A stretch of DNA of 64,000 nucleotides from Pyxicephalus adspersus (taxonomy: Eukaryota; Chordata; Amphibia; Anura; Pyxicephalidae). A program made the translations under genes and the position numbers. The stretch covers positions 70,336,018 through 70,400,017 of the forward strand of contig NC_092860.1 of assembly GCF_032062135.1 (NCBI RefSeq), in the 5' to 3' direction. Every line of letters begins with the position of its first letter. Within the stretch, counting starts at the first letter, position 1. The notes under the pieces were generated by a model, which was not told the origin of the DNA, searched no databases, and saw only the letters and a program-made list of their open reading frames with translations. This document shows positions 37,844-52,300 of the stretch, in pieces.

Positions 37844-38164
37844 TGTTATAACATGCAATAATATACTTTTTATTGGATGAGTTTCTGAGAGGGACTGCTT
37901 CTGGATACCAGGTGCTGTAGTAAAGGACTAACAATATGGGCTAGCCCCCCCTGGTGGTTTTCAACAGTGCCCCAACTAGATGTATAGTAAACTTCTCAAA
38001 AGGAACCTTTCAGGAAAAAAAGGTATAGGCAAGAGCACCTGTGGGATTTGAAAATATGGTTGCAGTAAATTGCCTTGGCACTCAGGGAAAGATTTACAAT
38101 ATTCCTCAATAATGTAGATACAGGGTCCGAACAAATTACAGCTAAATGAATAATCCCTCCTATT

Positions 38165-38362
38165 GGGCCTGATTTATTAAGGCTCTCAAATACTGGAGAG
38201 AATACACTTTTATCAGTGAACCTGAGTGATTCAAAAAACCTGGAATGGATCTGGTCCAGGATAGAAAACATTTGCTAACAAACAGCAGATTATTTTTAAA
38301 AATCCATTACAGGTTTTCTGAATCACCCAGCTTCACTGATGAAAGTGTATTCTCTCCAGCCA
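38165..38362. repeat. Foldback MITE (CTGATTTATTAA family)
   Basis: GGGCCTGATTTATTAAGGC left arm; right arm GAAAGTGTATTCTCTCCAGCC, truncated before its TTTAATAAAT end. Confidence 0.82.
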
Positions 38363-39801
38363 CAAGTTCATTGTGTCTACGTCTTCGATTGTGAGCTCTT
38401 TTGGTCAGAATCCTCTCTTCCTCCTATGTCATTGTTTTATATGTCTGCCATTTGCACACCCACAACCTGATATAAAGTTCTACTAGGTGAGAGCACCATA
38501 GCAGTTTTTAGTAGGTAGTTTAACTAGTTTCCTCTTCCAACTAGTAGTTTTAGCTTTTTCAATTGATTTTCTATGAAATCCAGATCAGGAATCAATACTG
38601 GCCACTTCAGATCATTTCTGCTTTTCTACCATCCTTGGGTTGTCTTGATGAATGTTTTGGTTATTATCCTGCTGGAGGACTTCTGAAAAGCAACAGCATT
38701 CGAACACCAAGCATTATGTTTTGCCCCAGAATACATGATGATATAATGATCTTTGTATTTCATGGAGATCTGCACAGATTCATGTTTTACAGTAGGCATG
38801 ATTGTTTTTTTTAAACCTAGATCTGCTGTGATTTTGTCAATTTGGATTTTTGGAAACTTTCAGTCTGGAAATTGTTGTGTCCCCTTTTCAGAGGTAGTCT
38901 GTATCTCTATTAACTGATCCTCACTTTACGACATTTCTTGTCCCAGTGTCACCTCCTCTATTAAAGATAAAAAAAAATATTTTGGCTGGAGTTGGGCTTT
39001 AATTTATTGAGACCTACCATTGTATTCTGAATCTTACTTGCTAAAAATAGTTAAGATGACAAAAAATAATCACTGCAACCATGCACAATCTATAAGAATC
39101 TGGCTCAGATGCACTGGTACTAAAAAAGAAAAAAAAATGGTAAAATATTCAAAGGTGGTTTTCCACATTTTTCCAAGAACAACATATACAGTACATTTAC
39201 ACATTAGTTTTAAAAGCACAGAAGGTACCTATATGAAATGTATTCACAATAGCCATTAAAACTAATATAATAAAAAAACTACAGGCGCATGAAATGTAAA
39301 GATGAACATAAAGTTATGAACTGATGATTTATGCAATTTTGTTTCATTAGTAAATGGAAATTCTTTGTGGTTGCAGTACATTATTACAAATGAACAAATG
39401 AAAATCCAGATGAATATGTATAATGCTCAATTTGTAGCAACCCGCATTAATTAAATATTGGTTGAATTGGATGTAAATCTTAATATTAATAATGTAACTA
39501 TATATGGGCCAGTAAAATAGGAAAAAAGATTAAAAAATGTTTTTAAAACACTTCGCTAATATTACATTTTAACCAATCTACATTGAAGAAAAAAGATACT
39601 ATTGTAATCAGTTTTGTTTTTATTGTATATGTTAGTTTTCAAAGCTTTTTCTAGTGATTAAAATGTAAAAGCAGTTCAGCAAAAAATTTTAATTTTTTTA
39701 ATGCCAGCACAAGTAGCATATGTATTTTAAAAATAAAATTTTAAATATTTACATGTTTCTGTTTGATCCACCTAAGATTCCCATACCCTGTGAATGGATT
39801 A

Positions 39802-40650
39802 GGCTACTTACACACGTCAGATAAAAGTCGATTGAAAACGAAAGATTAACAATTGTTTTGAATGATCATGTAGTGCATGATTCTGCTGTATGATATGTTA
39901 TAGATACAAAGATAATTGACTGGTAATGTACAGATAATAGATGTGATCCATGAAAGGTTGAGGAACTGACATGTAGAGGAGGAAGTGATATTGGGTTCAT
40001 GGGGGCTTTAAGTGAGACAAAAAGAACCTGTTTACGAAACGACTGGTTGTTTTCTCAACGAATGTTCATCATGAACATTGTTTGTGACAAAGAATAACTT
40101 GCTACTGAGGATTGACAGCCTGCACGGCAACGTTACAGAGAGTTACACAGTCGGTGAGGGCTGATGATCGCCAAGACAGAGGTCTAGCAAAGACGGTTTG
40201 ATTGAGGTCACGATCATTTTCATCAATTTCAATTAATATTTATATTCACCCAAAGTATTTTTCTTTTTTTTGACCCGATGTGTTTTCTTTTTTTTGGTGT
40301 AAACACTTTTCTAAATACAATTATTGCTTCTTGTGGTTCATAAATAGTAAAATAAAGTTTTAAAATAATGGAACAATGAGGACCAGAAGATACGACAGCA
40401 TGGGAACAGAACAGCACTGGAATGTGATGCAGAACAAGGACAGCATGTGTGCTACTGTGCACAATCAGTAAAGGACTATACATAGCAACTGATTGTCGGA
40501 TGAACGGATCCACCTGGATGGTCTTCCGTGACAAAAGACATTCTCATTCATTGGCATCGTTGGCCTGTCGTTATCCACTATTTTTGTCAATAATTAACGA
40601 ACGTTTGGTCGTTTATCATTCGTTTCCAACTTTTATCTAATGTGTGAGCC
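39802..40650. mobile_element. MITE with GGCT...AGCC inverted ends (TTA/TTAA flanks)
   Basis: Left GGCTACTTACACACGTCAGA then TAAAAGTCG; right end inverted reads GGCTCACACATTAGATAAAAG. It is flanked by TTA and TTAA. The ends resemble the GCTGCGTACACACG element at 63183. Non-coding, about 850 bp. Confidence 0.65.
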
Positions 40651-41019
40651 TTAAATAATTTATGTGATATATAAAAAGTATGCTATCATTTGATAGCAGA
40701 CTTGATTTCAGTTGAAATTATGCAGTGATATGTTGTCTTGTTATTTACTTTGTTCACATTGAGGGTTTTTTAAAATGAAGTTGCCACAGACAGACATACA
40801 ATGTAAACAGAACCTCAGGTAGAAGGAAACATGAACTTAGATAAATAAAAAAATATGTTTTTTTGCTGGCTTTTCCCTCTGAAAATTCTAAAAAGCGATT
40901 AAAATAAAGGTAATGAAATTGATAAATATCAACTCCTTCATTGCTGTAGCACAACTTATCTGATATGTCTATGACAACTGTGACATTAGGCCTGCAATCC
41001 TGTGTTTCTCATAAGAGAA

Positions 41020-41259
41020 GAAACTTCCCCGTGGCGACGTCATAATACCAGAACCTGTCCACTCTCCCGTCACAGGACTTAGGCCACCCACCTGAGCCTG
41101 CGATCCGTACGGGAGACATGGTTTGTGGCTCTGGCCAGTACTTCTCCTGACCCTGCTGGGGGGTGCACCGGCCAGAGCTGCAGACCACCGCTGGTCTCCA
41201 TGCTCTCGACGCCCACCTGTCAGGCAGCCATGGCCCAAACCGGGAGTTGGGGACCCCTG
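41020..41259 (-). repeat. hAT-type MITE fragment
   Basis: On the minus strand it begins CAGGGGTCCCCAACTCCCGG, a classical hAT-like terminus. GC-rich and cut before the other end. Confidence 0.6.
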
Positions 41260-42018
41260 CTATAAGCAATACTATTAGCAATGTTAATGTCTATTGCGAA
41301 ATTTACTATTAGAATGTTAATGACCTTTGAGTTTATGTCCTGCTCAGGTATACTCACATCGCACTCTGCAGAAAGAGAACAAAGAATATACCAAATACTT
41401 TCTTTTAGCTAATATGGTCCCATATGAATTCTCAGAAATAGGATTTCAAAAAGTATGAAGCCAATACTGGAATTTCTCATTAGGAAGCCACAAATGCTCT
41501 ACAAACACATATATGCTATGCAAAGCATAATATTGTTTACTGGTCTAAATTTTACTGTATGTTAAATTAGAGTAACAGGAGGCCAACCTTACTGTCAAAA
41601 AGCAAATGGCAAAACTGTACAAAGGAGGTTTTAAAATGTCTATATATATATATAAAAAAAAATTACTGTGCTGAATTGCTTTTATAAAACATAGGAAACT
41701 GCATTGGTGTCCCAGTAGGCAATAAAGGGATAAGGGTTTCTGAATTATAAGTTCATCAAATGTATGCAAAAACTACTCTCCCTCTAACAGAGGAAAATGG
41801 CAAAAAGGAGGAAGGAAAAGCCTTCTGCTTTTTAGGCATGCTTCCCACTATCAGGAAGCTCATTTATAGGAGTGATTCCTCCAACAGGCTAAAGATCTAA
41901 AACATTCACCTAATAGAAAACAATAAGAAAAGCAAAAAATGCCTGTTCTAAAATGACCTGCTAATATTCCTAAATTTAAATTCTAAAGAATATTTATTAG
42001 GAGAGTTGAAACACTCAG

Positions 42019-42645
42019 TTGGGGCAGTTTGATCAAGAAGGGTATGATGAGGACTTTTTTTTAGGAAGGAATCATAAAATATACTTTATACAAGGCTTTT
42101 CCCACATACCAAATATCTTTATTGCCTAAATAATATATTTTTCCACACTGCCTCAAAGTATATGACCTCTGGACCTCAGGAGGTCCTGAGACAAGCTAGT
42201 CAAGCCATAGACCATCATCTCACCTGTGAGAATGCTACTCCACACTTACTAGGCAGAAGGTTGAAAGAATACACTTGTGAGGCTTTCCTATGAATACCGA
42301 GAGAATTGTGATGCACAGTGCAAGCTCCAGGCCTACAGTCTTCTCTGGTGCCTAAGATCTACAGCAAAGTTTAAAAAGTAACCTTTGTTGCCATTGCTAG
42401 ATACCCCTTTTTTTTCTTTGCTTATGAAACACGAATTTGAATCTGAACTGGTTTGCCAAAAAGTGGTGTGAATTGCCTGCTAAATTTGAGGGGGGAATGA
42501 TGTGGACGTTATGATTTTATATAAGAAGGAATCATAAATCATACTTTGTACAGGGCTTTTTGCCTCATATCAACAAATGATTTTATCACCTAAATCCTAT
42601 GTTTTTTCGTTATCTCAAAGTATGTGACGCCTGGACTATGTTACT
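42019..42645. repeat. Pair of diverged direct repeats (about 150 bp each)
   Basis: 42045-42180 and 42500-42640 share AAGGAATCATAAA, TACTTT.TACA.GGCTTTT, ATTGCCTAAAT / ATCACCTAAAT and CTCAAAGTATATGACC-like words, about 465 bp apart. Origin unclear. Confidence 0.6.
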
Positions 42646-43024
42646 CTATGACCTCTCAACATCCATCAAGCTTGTGACCAACAGATCATTGTTCTAACAG
42701 ATGTACAAATGTCATAAATCTTTTTTTTTGACACTTGACAAAATCTCTTCATAGACATTATTTATGTAAATAGGTTCCCAGAAAAACTGTTTCTTTACTG
42801 CACTATATGTACACATTTCTATGGTTAGTTTAAAAAGTGGTAACTCCCAGAAAATCACATTTGCATGACCACTGTTGGGGTTTTAAAACATATTTTGGTT
42901 CAAGAATAATTTTTGAAGGTATCATAGGGTATGTCAAAAACGATACATTGAAAATTTGTAACAACCCAATGATGTGCATTTTGTATTTTCTCTTAATAAA
43001 AACAGAAAACTTCATATTTATCAG

Positions 43025-43089
43025 GCCTCTTCCAGAGGATACTGGAATGGACTCATTTGGCAGCACCATAGTGGAGGACACAAACTCTT
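43025..43089 (+). CDS. ATCAY: ATCAY exon, PLPED segment (first visible coding exon)
   Basis: Acceptor TTTATCAG before 43025 and donor GTAAGT at 43090. It starts with the last base of an Arg codon and encodes [20 protein letters not shown] plus part of Ser, matching the segment after EDLPR in Caytaxin. Confidence 0.9.
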
Positions 43090-46000
43090 GTAAGTATACG
43101 CTAATTTAAATGATTTCTTTCAGAAAAAAATGCCTAAATATCTTATATTGATTTATATATTTCTTGCTTAGCATCCCTAACCACACGTGAATCCCATCAC
43201 AAGAGAAAAACACTTGTGGCTCCAGACATTAACATCTCCTTGGACCAGAGTGAGGGCTCCCTGCATTCTGATGACTTCCTAGATGCACCTGATGACTTAG
43301 ACATCAATATAGATGATATAGAGACTCCAGATGAAACAGATTCCTTGGAGTATTTGGCTAATGGTAATGACTTGGAATGGGAAGGTAAATTTAGAAATGT
43401 ATGCAATCGTAATTTGCTTGCCATGTTAAAGAGGTGTTTCTAATCAAAATAACTATAGTAACTGAAGTAAATAATGTTAATAGTCAGTTGTAGTGTAAAC
43501 CATAGCATACTTTCAAGGCAGATAAACCCATCATCAGGCTGGTTAAAATGGCTTAAGTACAGTGCATAAAGTAGATTTAAAAAATAACTGAATGATAATA
43601 AAGGATCTATTTGGCAAAAACTTAATCTACATTAAGTAAACATTTTACAAACAATTTATAAAAATGAAAATCACCATGAAATCACCTCTAGGCATGAATC
43701 TGGACATATGGAACTAATTGTGACAGAGTTTTGCCTGGGTTGTTGTGTAGGGGGTTGTTCCTTATAGGTAAGGAGTTTTTTGGCCATATGGAGGGCTTTT
43801 TTTCTAAAATGAATAATAATTAATATTTTATGTGTGAGGCTTATTAAAAATTATATTACTAAATTATATTTTTATTTTTGCTTTAGATGACACACCTGTT
43901 GCAAGTGTCAAGAAAATACCTGGACACTTCTTCGATGATGGAGACCATGAAGAAGGAGAAGCTACAAATGGACGCCTGTGGAGAACAGTCATTATTGGAG
44001 AGCAGGAGCATCGTATTGACTTGCAAATAATCAAACCATATATGAAAGTGGTCACACATGGAGGTAAGGCTGTCACTGATAATGGCAGTTTATATTTTCT
44101 TACTCTTTTTTAAACATTAGTGTTAAGTTATTTTTCTCTTTTATACAGGATACTATGGTGAGGGGCTTAATGCCATCATTGTATTTGCTGCTTGTTTTCT
44201 CCCAGATAGTGGCTCCCCTGATTACCATTATATCATGGAGAATCTTTTTCTGTAAGTAGAATTTACATTTTATAGTAACTTTTTTTTAATGATATCTATC
44301 TACATATTTTTTTTCTTTTGATATTACATATTATTGGGTGTTATTGTCTTTTTACATGACTTAACTGAAAGAGTAAATAAAATAATATAGTCAAAACATT
44401 TTAGTTGAAAAAGAGATGTTCGAACCCCTTTCTAGGGTAAAATATATATGTGTACGCATGGACAAAGCAGAAATAGGTCACTGCATGTATCATTCTGTAG
44501 GAGATATTTAAAGGCATTTACGTAGCAGTCCCAAAAATAAATGGTACAATGTGTTTACATATGTATTAAGACCCACAGGGCCTGACTAATTTAAGCTTTC
44601 CAGGACTGGAGAAGATACACTTTTATCAGTGATTCCAGGTTTGCTGGAACAATCAGATTCACTGATTAAAGTGTATATTCTCCAGCCTTGGAGAGCTTTG
44701 AAAAATCAGGCCCCTAGTGTCTTAATCTATGCCTTTTTTTTGTATATTTCTTCACATTTGAATGCAAGCCAAGCCTCCTAATAAAAGTAATAATGTAAAA
44801 TCAAATGAGGACCACTTTAAATGTTCGCAAATTTGTCACATCAATTACCCCCAAGTATGATTGTGAAACAGTTAAAATCCATCCAACACCCGACTTATAT
44901 TTCATGATCTTTTTTTCCAAGTTCATGCCTAAATAGTACAATAGTAGCAAACATATAAAGCATATAAAGCAGCTCCTGACCCCATCTGCTATGATCCTTT
45001 TTCAAGCCAGAGCTGTAGTAGTCTTACAAATCTGTATCTGGAGGGAGTGAATACACCAACCATTGCATCTTCATTGTGAACCTTCTTATCCTTCTTGTAC
45101 ATGTTTTTATAATTAGAATGTCCTAGAGATGACTGCACATTTCCACACTCCACACCAATTGGTTTGACGATTTTATTTTACTAGCAACATAACATAACAT
45201 AACATAGGATGCGGAACTGATAGGAAGGGCTATTTAAGAGAAAGGAACAAATTTCAAATCATAGAGCACAGTAGAACAATCTACATACTATGGCATTCAT
45301 CACATAAATATCAGGTATAGTTTATACGTATAAAAAAACATGAAACCAATTTTTTAGGAACATTTCTGTAAACCCAGTATCTAAAACCACCAAAGGGTTT
45401 ATGCAGGCCCAATAACTGAAATCTCATATAAACATTAAGGTGGTATTGTAATTTTTCATATTTTTAACTTTTACCTTTTTTTCATATTTTGATTAAAACC
45501 TGGTGAACTTATAAAGGTCCTTGTTTAGACACATTTTTATAAATCAATGATGATGATGTGATGTTTTTCCATGTTTTTCAGTTGTGCTCCTGTGTTTTCA
45601 ACCTGTGATATGGCATTCTAATGAAGCCTACATGTGGCCTTAGCAACACATATTAATGCAGGCATAGCCCACTGTTATCATTATCAGGAAAACTCATCCT
45701 GAGAATGCAATGCAGCTCTTGCTAGAGCCCATGCAGGATGACAGAATGTTTGCAAAGGTTTTACTGTAGATCAGCATTATTGAGATGAAAAACACATATA
45801 TATTATATTGTCATTCAAGTAAAGTTTACATATTTTAATGTTTTCTTTTCAATTTTTAAAATAATTTTTTAAAAATTATTTTACCATTATTGTTTATATT
45901 AGCCATGAAACCCTAAGCAGAACATACCTGGCACAACTTAGATATCTTGAGGATTAAAGGCTTGGACCATAACATTTCTTTATTGGCAAAATATATATTA

Positions 46001-46344
46001 CTGTCCTTAACCACCCCACTTAAATTTTTAACCTATTTTGTTTAATCTTGCTAGTGTATGTAGGCTCATTGTGAGTTAACTGATATCTAAAATAATGAGA
46101 GCTTACACACAACTTTTTTCATTTATTATGGTTTGGTAGGATTCATATTATAAAATGACACACTTACCTTAACTTTGATATGTATCTTTCAGTACTGTAA
46201 ACCTTAAAAGTAACTCCACTACACACTAAACAGTTTTGGAGCAAAACTTGTATGTAAAGCTAAGAGGCTAACAGGCTTTGTTTCAGTGACCATACTTTCC
46301 AACTGTCCCTGTGCCCTTTTCTTCATCAGTTGTGCTTCTTTTTG

Positions 46345-46378
<34 letters not shown>

Positions 46379-49300
46379 TGCAAAATGCAAAATACAAAAG
46401 CGAAAAAAATGTTCCTTTTAGATAATATTTCCTGATCTGAGACTGCAGAGCACTTCTCTGCATTTGATGATGCCTAGGCAGTCTCTTTTTAAATACTTTC
46501 TTTATTAAGAAATGTTCTTTTTATGGGAAGAATGGGTGGGGGAAGGGTAATACAGAATAAGCAAAAAAAAAAAATCATCAGTAGGTTTCAAGAACCAAAG
46601 AAGGAGAGGGGGGGGGGGGACAACAGAAAATAACCAAGGAAGTATACAAGGACAATTTAAAAAATTACAAACTAACAACCAAACTATCTAGGCTATACTG
46701 AGGGTTTAGCAAATAGTTTTGGGGGGGAATGTGGGTACCTTAGGAATGTATTCAGCGTGATGGCTGAAGCTAGAATCATGCGAGGAACCCGATGGCCCCA
46801 AACCTGTAGGGTAAATGAATTATCAATCTGGCCCGTATAGACAGAATGAGGAAGGGTATAGAGGCCAGGGGACAGGTTGGTGATAAGGGTATCTGACTTC
46901 GTAGAATGGTATTACATGTTTTTTGATGTATAGTGAGAAGTCTGTAAATCAGACTTATCAGATCATGATGAGCCCTGGTGGCTACTGTCTTCCACGGAAG
47001 TTCTGAAATGAGACCAGTAAAACCATATATTAAAGAATTTCCTATTTGTCCCTCAGATGGAGGAGGTCAGGTCCTCCAAATGATGGATCTCATTACCTCT
47101 CTGCAGCCACAGGCAAACTAGTGGGGGGTCAGTACATTGGGAGAAAGAATTACGAATTACGAAAGCAGGGTCATCAGGGATTGGTACAAATGTCATCTGC
47201 TGAACAATGTCCCTGATGTTTGACCAAAAATATTGCAAACTCAGACATTCCCAGAAAATATAAAGAATGTAACCTACCACTGTCTGACATCACCAACACT
47301 GATCAGACACACCTGGAAGACATCTGTGGAGTTTCTCGGGAGTATGGTACAATCTGGATAATATTTGGAACTGGATTCTTGGAACCTGCTTGGAAGCTTT
47401 GCGAGTCCACATTAGAACCCTCTCTTTCTGTTCTCCTGACAGAGTGAACCCCAAATCGGAATCCCAGGCTGAAAAATATGCAGGGGAGTAGGAGCATAAA
47501 GTACTGATAGAGTGTGCCGCATCCTCCCCGCCCTAATGCAAAGTTGTTTCAAAGGTGTGAGGGATCTGGAGAAACCTTCACTAGGGTAAAGTGTATGTAA
47601 AAAATGGGAGAGCTGCACTGCCCTCCTGAAGTTCGGACCATATCCCAGTGACTCGGTGCTCATTTCGTCCCTCCCAACCCACCTTTCAGCCTGGAGAAAG
47701 TGCTAGGCTCTACATTTGCCAGCTGACACCAACCTTGTAATGACCAGGTCTTCTATTCCAGGCGGAAAGGAAGGGATGCCAAGGACAGGGAATAGAGGTA
47801 AGGGTGAAGGTGGGAGGCCCAATTAATGAAAGTTCCTGGTGCACAGGTCCCAAGTATGACCTGGAGTAGGGTGTAGGTTATGTCCTGGTATGGCGGTGAG
47901 TAGCAATGGCAGCAGATTTAAGGGAGTTGGGGGGAAAGATTGTTCCATGGACACCCAATTATTTGGACTGTCAATGAGTAGGGTTCTACTCATTCTGGGG
48001 CACTTGTTTTGTCATAAAAAAGTAAAGATCCTAGAAGAGAGGGTTCTAAAAAATAAGCCCGGAATTTTGATTGGTAGGGTTTGAAAAATCTAGAGAAATC
48101 GAGGTAGTACATTCATTTTATTTATGTTAATACAGCCTTGTAGGAGCCAATCAGTAATTTTAATGTCTTTTCTCATCCACTTCTGCCTCTATTTACTGAA
48201 TTACATTGATTATGTGGTTGTTTTGTACATATGTTTTGTCTGAAGGTGCCAAAATTTAGTATCTATCTATTATAAATATTCAGTTTTATTAAAAGCAACA
48301 GTGGTTGTCAGACTATCCTATTCTGATAGAAACAGCTTTCTTTAAGTCACTGGATATCTTTGGCGTAGTCAACATTGACATCCACTAAGTCACTGTGGGC
48401 TTGTGAAAACTCGCCCATCTTGTCTTCTATGTGTTAGATCCTCTTAATATGGGTGAGTACAGACTGATTGATTTGTTCAAACATGGAAGGTCCTGTTGCA
48501 GGGATTGTTTTACAGAGAGCAGCATTTCCTTCACAATGGATACTGAGATTTTCCCTGGAGAATTAGGGTAATTGGACCAAGGAAATTTGTGAGCTTCTTT
48601 GGCACAATTTTGCCCTTTTCTCTACTTCATCTTGGTCATGGATTCACAGACTTGTGGTGAGAATAATCCATGAGTGTAGAGGTTAGAAGATGGCTTAGAG
48701 CTGTAGAATTCGTCACTAAAGGCCAGTGCTATTGTGGAGCTTTTAGCCATCTTAGATGGACAGGACTGCCCCCGCCCCAGATCCAGCTTTCTATCTGCTC
48801 CAATACGGAGGACGCCCCCTGAAGATTTATCTTTAAGTCGGTTCTTAAGCATTTATTTACTGCTACCAAGTTGTGTAATCCTCTGTTATGGAAAGTAAAT
48901 TACCCTCCTACTATTGGGCTTCGGTTGCAGAGAGTAACTGAGATAAAGCACATGGAGGACCTTACCTCTAGTATATATGGCACCAGAAATGTCATTTTCA
49001 CCCCATATAGCTTTTTATTATATTCAGACCGTATTGCAATTCTAGTTGTCTTTGTTTTTCAAAGTTGATGATTCTGTTTCATAATTCGTTTGGAATTGTT
49101 TTATGTTTTTTTCAGACATAGCTCTGGATTTGTATGTAATATCACATGCTTACCACTGTGGCCTTAACATGTCTTTTTTTTTCTTTATTTTGGTCTGTAT
49201 ACATTTTTCTTGTTTTTCAATCATACCAAATAAAGAATAAAAAAACAACAGGTCTTTCTTTAGACCTTCTTGGATTTCATTCTTTATTTTTTTTTATTTT

Positions 49301-52300
49301 ATTTTTTTTTGGCAGTTACATAATAAGCAGTCTGGAGCTGCTGGTGGCAGAGGATTACATGATTATTTACTTAAATGGTGCCACACCTCGAAGGAGAATG
49401 CCTGGGTTAGGATGGCTGAAGAAATGCTACCAGATGATTGATAGGAGGTCAGTCCAGTTTGTGCTTACAAAACGATTTTTGTTATTTGGAAAGAATGCAT
49501 ACATATACCAATGGGCATAATGCATGGAGGAAATGTATAGTAATAAATAAAAATGGTAAAAGTGGTAATAAATGAAAATGTTTCTTGTCTGCTCCTCTAT
49601 AAGTTATCATGATGCCACATCCTATTTCAAGTTAGAACAAAGGCAAATATCAATGAGATTTTTTAGGAATCAAACCATCCAACATTTTCACATTTTATCA
49701 TCTTATAGTAAAATACTGCAAACTATATACTTCAGACACACACTCACACAGAATCTGATCCACCTCTACTCTCATACACTGAAGAAGCAGCAACATGTCA
49801 GGGAGGCAGAGAAGAAAACAGACTGGTGAAGATTATCACAAAACTTTCAATGCCCAATGAGGTTTATAGCCAAAATAGCTCTAAAAACATGTATATACAA
49901 GTATCTAATCAAAAAATTTATAGTTACATAGTTAGGTTAAAAAATACATAAGTCCATCAAGTTTAAACACTAGGGAAATAAATGTATCCCAGAGAAAAAC
50001 CCTAAAGACATAGTTTATCCCGAGGAAGGCAAAAAAAAAACCCTTGGTAGTTGGTAATTTGGTAAAAAAAATCCTTCCTGATCCTGTGAGGTAATCAGAT
50101 ATTCCCTGGATCAACAGTCTCTGTTATCTTTACTTTAAAAATGTAATTCCCAGCATCCAGCTTTTTCCTAAATCTATAGTACCTGCTAAAACTACTTCCT
50201 GAGGGAGCCAATTCCAAAATTTCCCAGACCTTACTGTGAAGAATCCCTTCCTTATCCAGAGATTAATTTTCTTTTCCTCTAGATGCAAGGAGTGCCCCTT
50301 GTCCTTTGTAATGACCCTAAAGTGAATATTTTGGAACAGAGTTCTCTATATAGACCATTTATATATTTATACAGGGTTATAATATCCCCCCTTAAATGTC
50401 TCTTCTCAAGGGAGAATAGATTCAGTTCAGCTAATGTCTCCTCATAGCTGAGCTCCTCCATTCCTTTTATTACTTTAGTTGCCCTTCTCTGCACTCTCTC
50501 CACTTTCACCATATCCTTTTTGTGAACTGGTACCCAAAAATGGACTGCATATTCCAGATGTGGTCTGACCAATGCTTTGTACAGGGGCAGGATTAAATCT
50601 CCATCTCTGAAGTCTATTCTTCTTTAATACAAGATAGTGTTTTGCTAGCTTAAGATATTGCAGCTTGGCATTGCATGCTATTATTAAGTCTATGATCTAC
50701 CAAAACCCCCAGATCTTTTCTCTTTTTTTTTCTCCCCAAAATGTATTCCCCCTAGACAGTATGATGCATACATGTTGTTAGCCATCAAATGCATAACTTT
50801 ACTTTTTTCAATAATGTCATTTGCCACTTGGCTGCCCAATCAAACAATACATTCAGGTCTGCTTGTAGATTATAGACATCCTGCATGGAATTAATTCCAT
50901 TACATAGTTTGGTGTCATCTGCAAACACAGAAATGGTACTTTTATTCCCAAACTCTATATCATTTTGGGGTACCCACTAATAACCTTAGACCATGCAGAG
51001 TATGAATTATTAATCACTACTCTCTGGGTGTGGTCTTTGAGCCAGTTCTCTATCCATTTACAGATTGAATTTTCTAAACCAGTAGACCCTAAATTGCATA
51101 TTAACTGTGAGGTAGTGCATCAAATGTTTTAGCAAAGTCCAAGTACACTATATCAACTCCTACTCCACTGTTTACCTGTTTGCTACTTCTTTAATAAAAG
51201 AGAGTATATTTGTTTGACAACTTTGAGCTTTCTTGAATCCATGCTCACTATTACTTATAATATTATTTTCTAGCGGAAACTCTTATATTTGGTTCTTTAT
51301 CAAACTTTCTAGGATCTTTTCAACTATAAAAGTTAAACTTACTGATCTACAATTATTTGGTAATGACTTAGCTCCCTTTTTAACCTCCCTAGCGGTTCAT
51401 TTTTTTCTGGTTTTATATGTCTAAAAGCAGGACATTGTTTTTCATGAAATTTTTCTTACAGTATATTATAATAGTATGAGTATAATAAAGTTTAAAACAC
51501 AAAATCATGTAAAAATAATATTTTGAATAAATTAAAACATCTATATATTTTAAAAAAAACGTTTTAATTTTAAAAAAAAAATACATATTATACTCATACT
51601 AATATATTTACTGTAAAATAAATGTTCTTGAAAACAATGTATTGCTTTTACATATATAAATCCAATATATTGCATTCAATACAGTTATTTTGTATTGAAT
51701 GCAATACAAATGGATTTTAAATGTCCCGCCCGACCCCGCTGGCAACTTACACACGCACCGTCGTCACCGGGAACTCCCCGGTGACTCATCAGATGCGAAA
51801 GCCGGCCGCAGGACGAGAGAAGAAGACGGAGATCGTGGCGATGGACGACGCAGGACACCAGTGGATCAGGTAAGACTCTATTTACTATTAGCTCCCATAA
51901 GATTACCTACCCCGAGTGTGACTCGGGGTTACCGCTTTTAGCAACTTTTTTCTACCCCAAGTCACACTCGGGGTTACCGCTAGGGAGGTTAAAAACAAGA
52001 ACCACATTAGCCTTATTCCAATCTATTGGTACCATGCCAGTGATGAAAGAATATCTAAAAATTAGAAACAATGATTTTGAATTAACTGAGTTCAGCTCTT
52101 TGAAGACACATGGATGTAATCCATCAGGTCCTGGTACTTTATCAACCTTAATTTTATCCAACTATTTCTTATTCATATCAATTTTGAGCCAATATGGCCT
52201 AGTTTAAGGCAGTGACATTGCTATTGGCACGGAAACCTGCTTTTTCTTTTTCCCCAGTTAACAACCCCAGACATCCTTTAAGTGGCCTACATGCTCAGAT

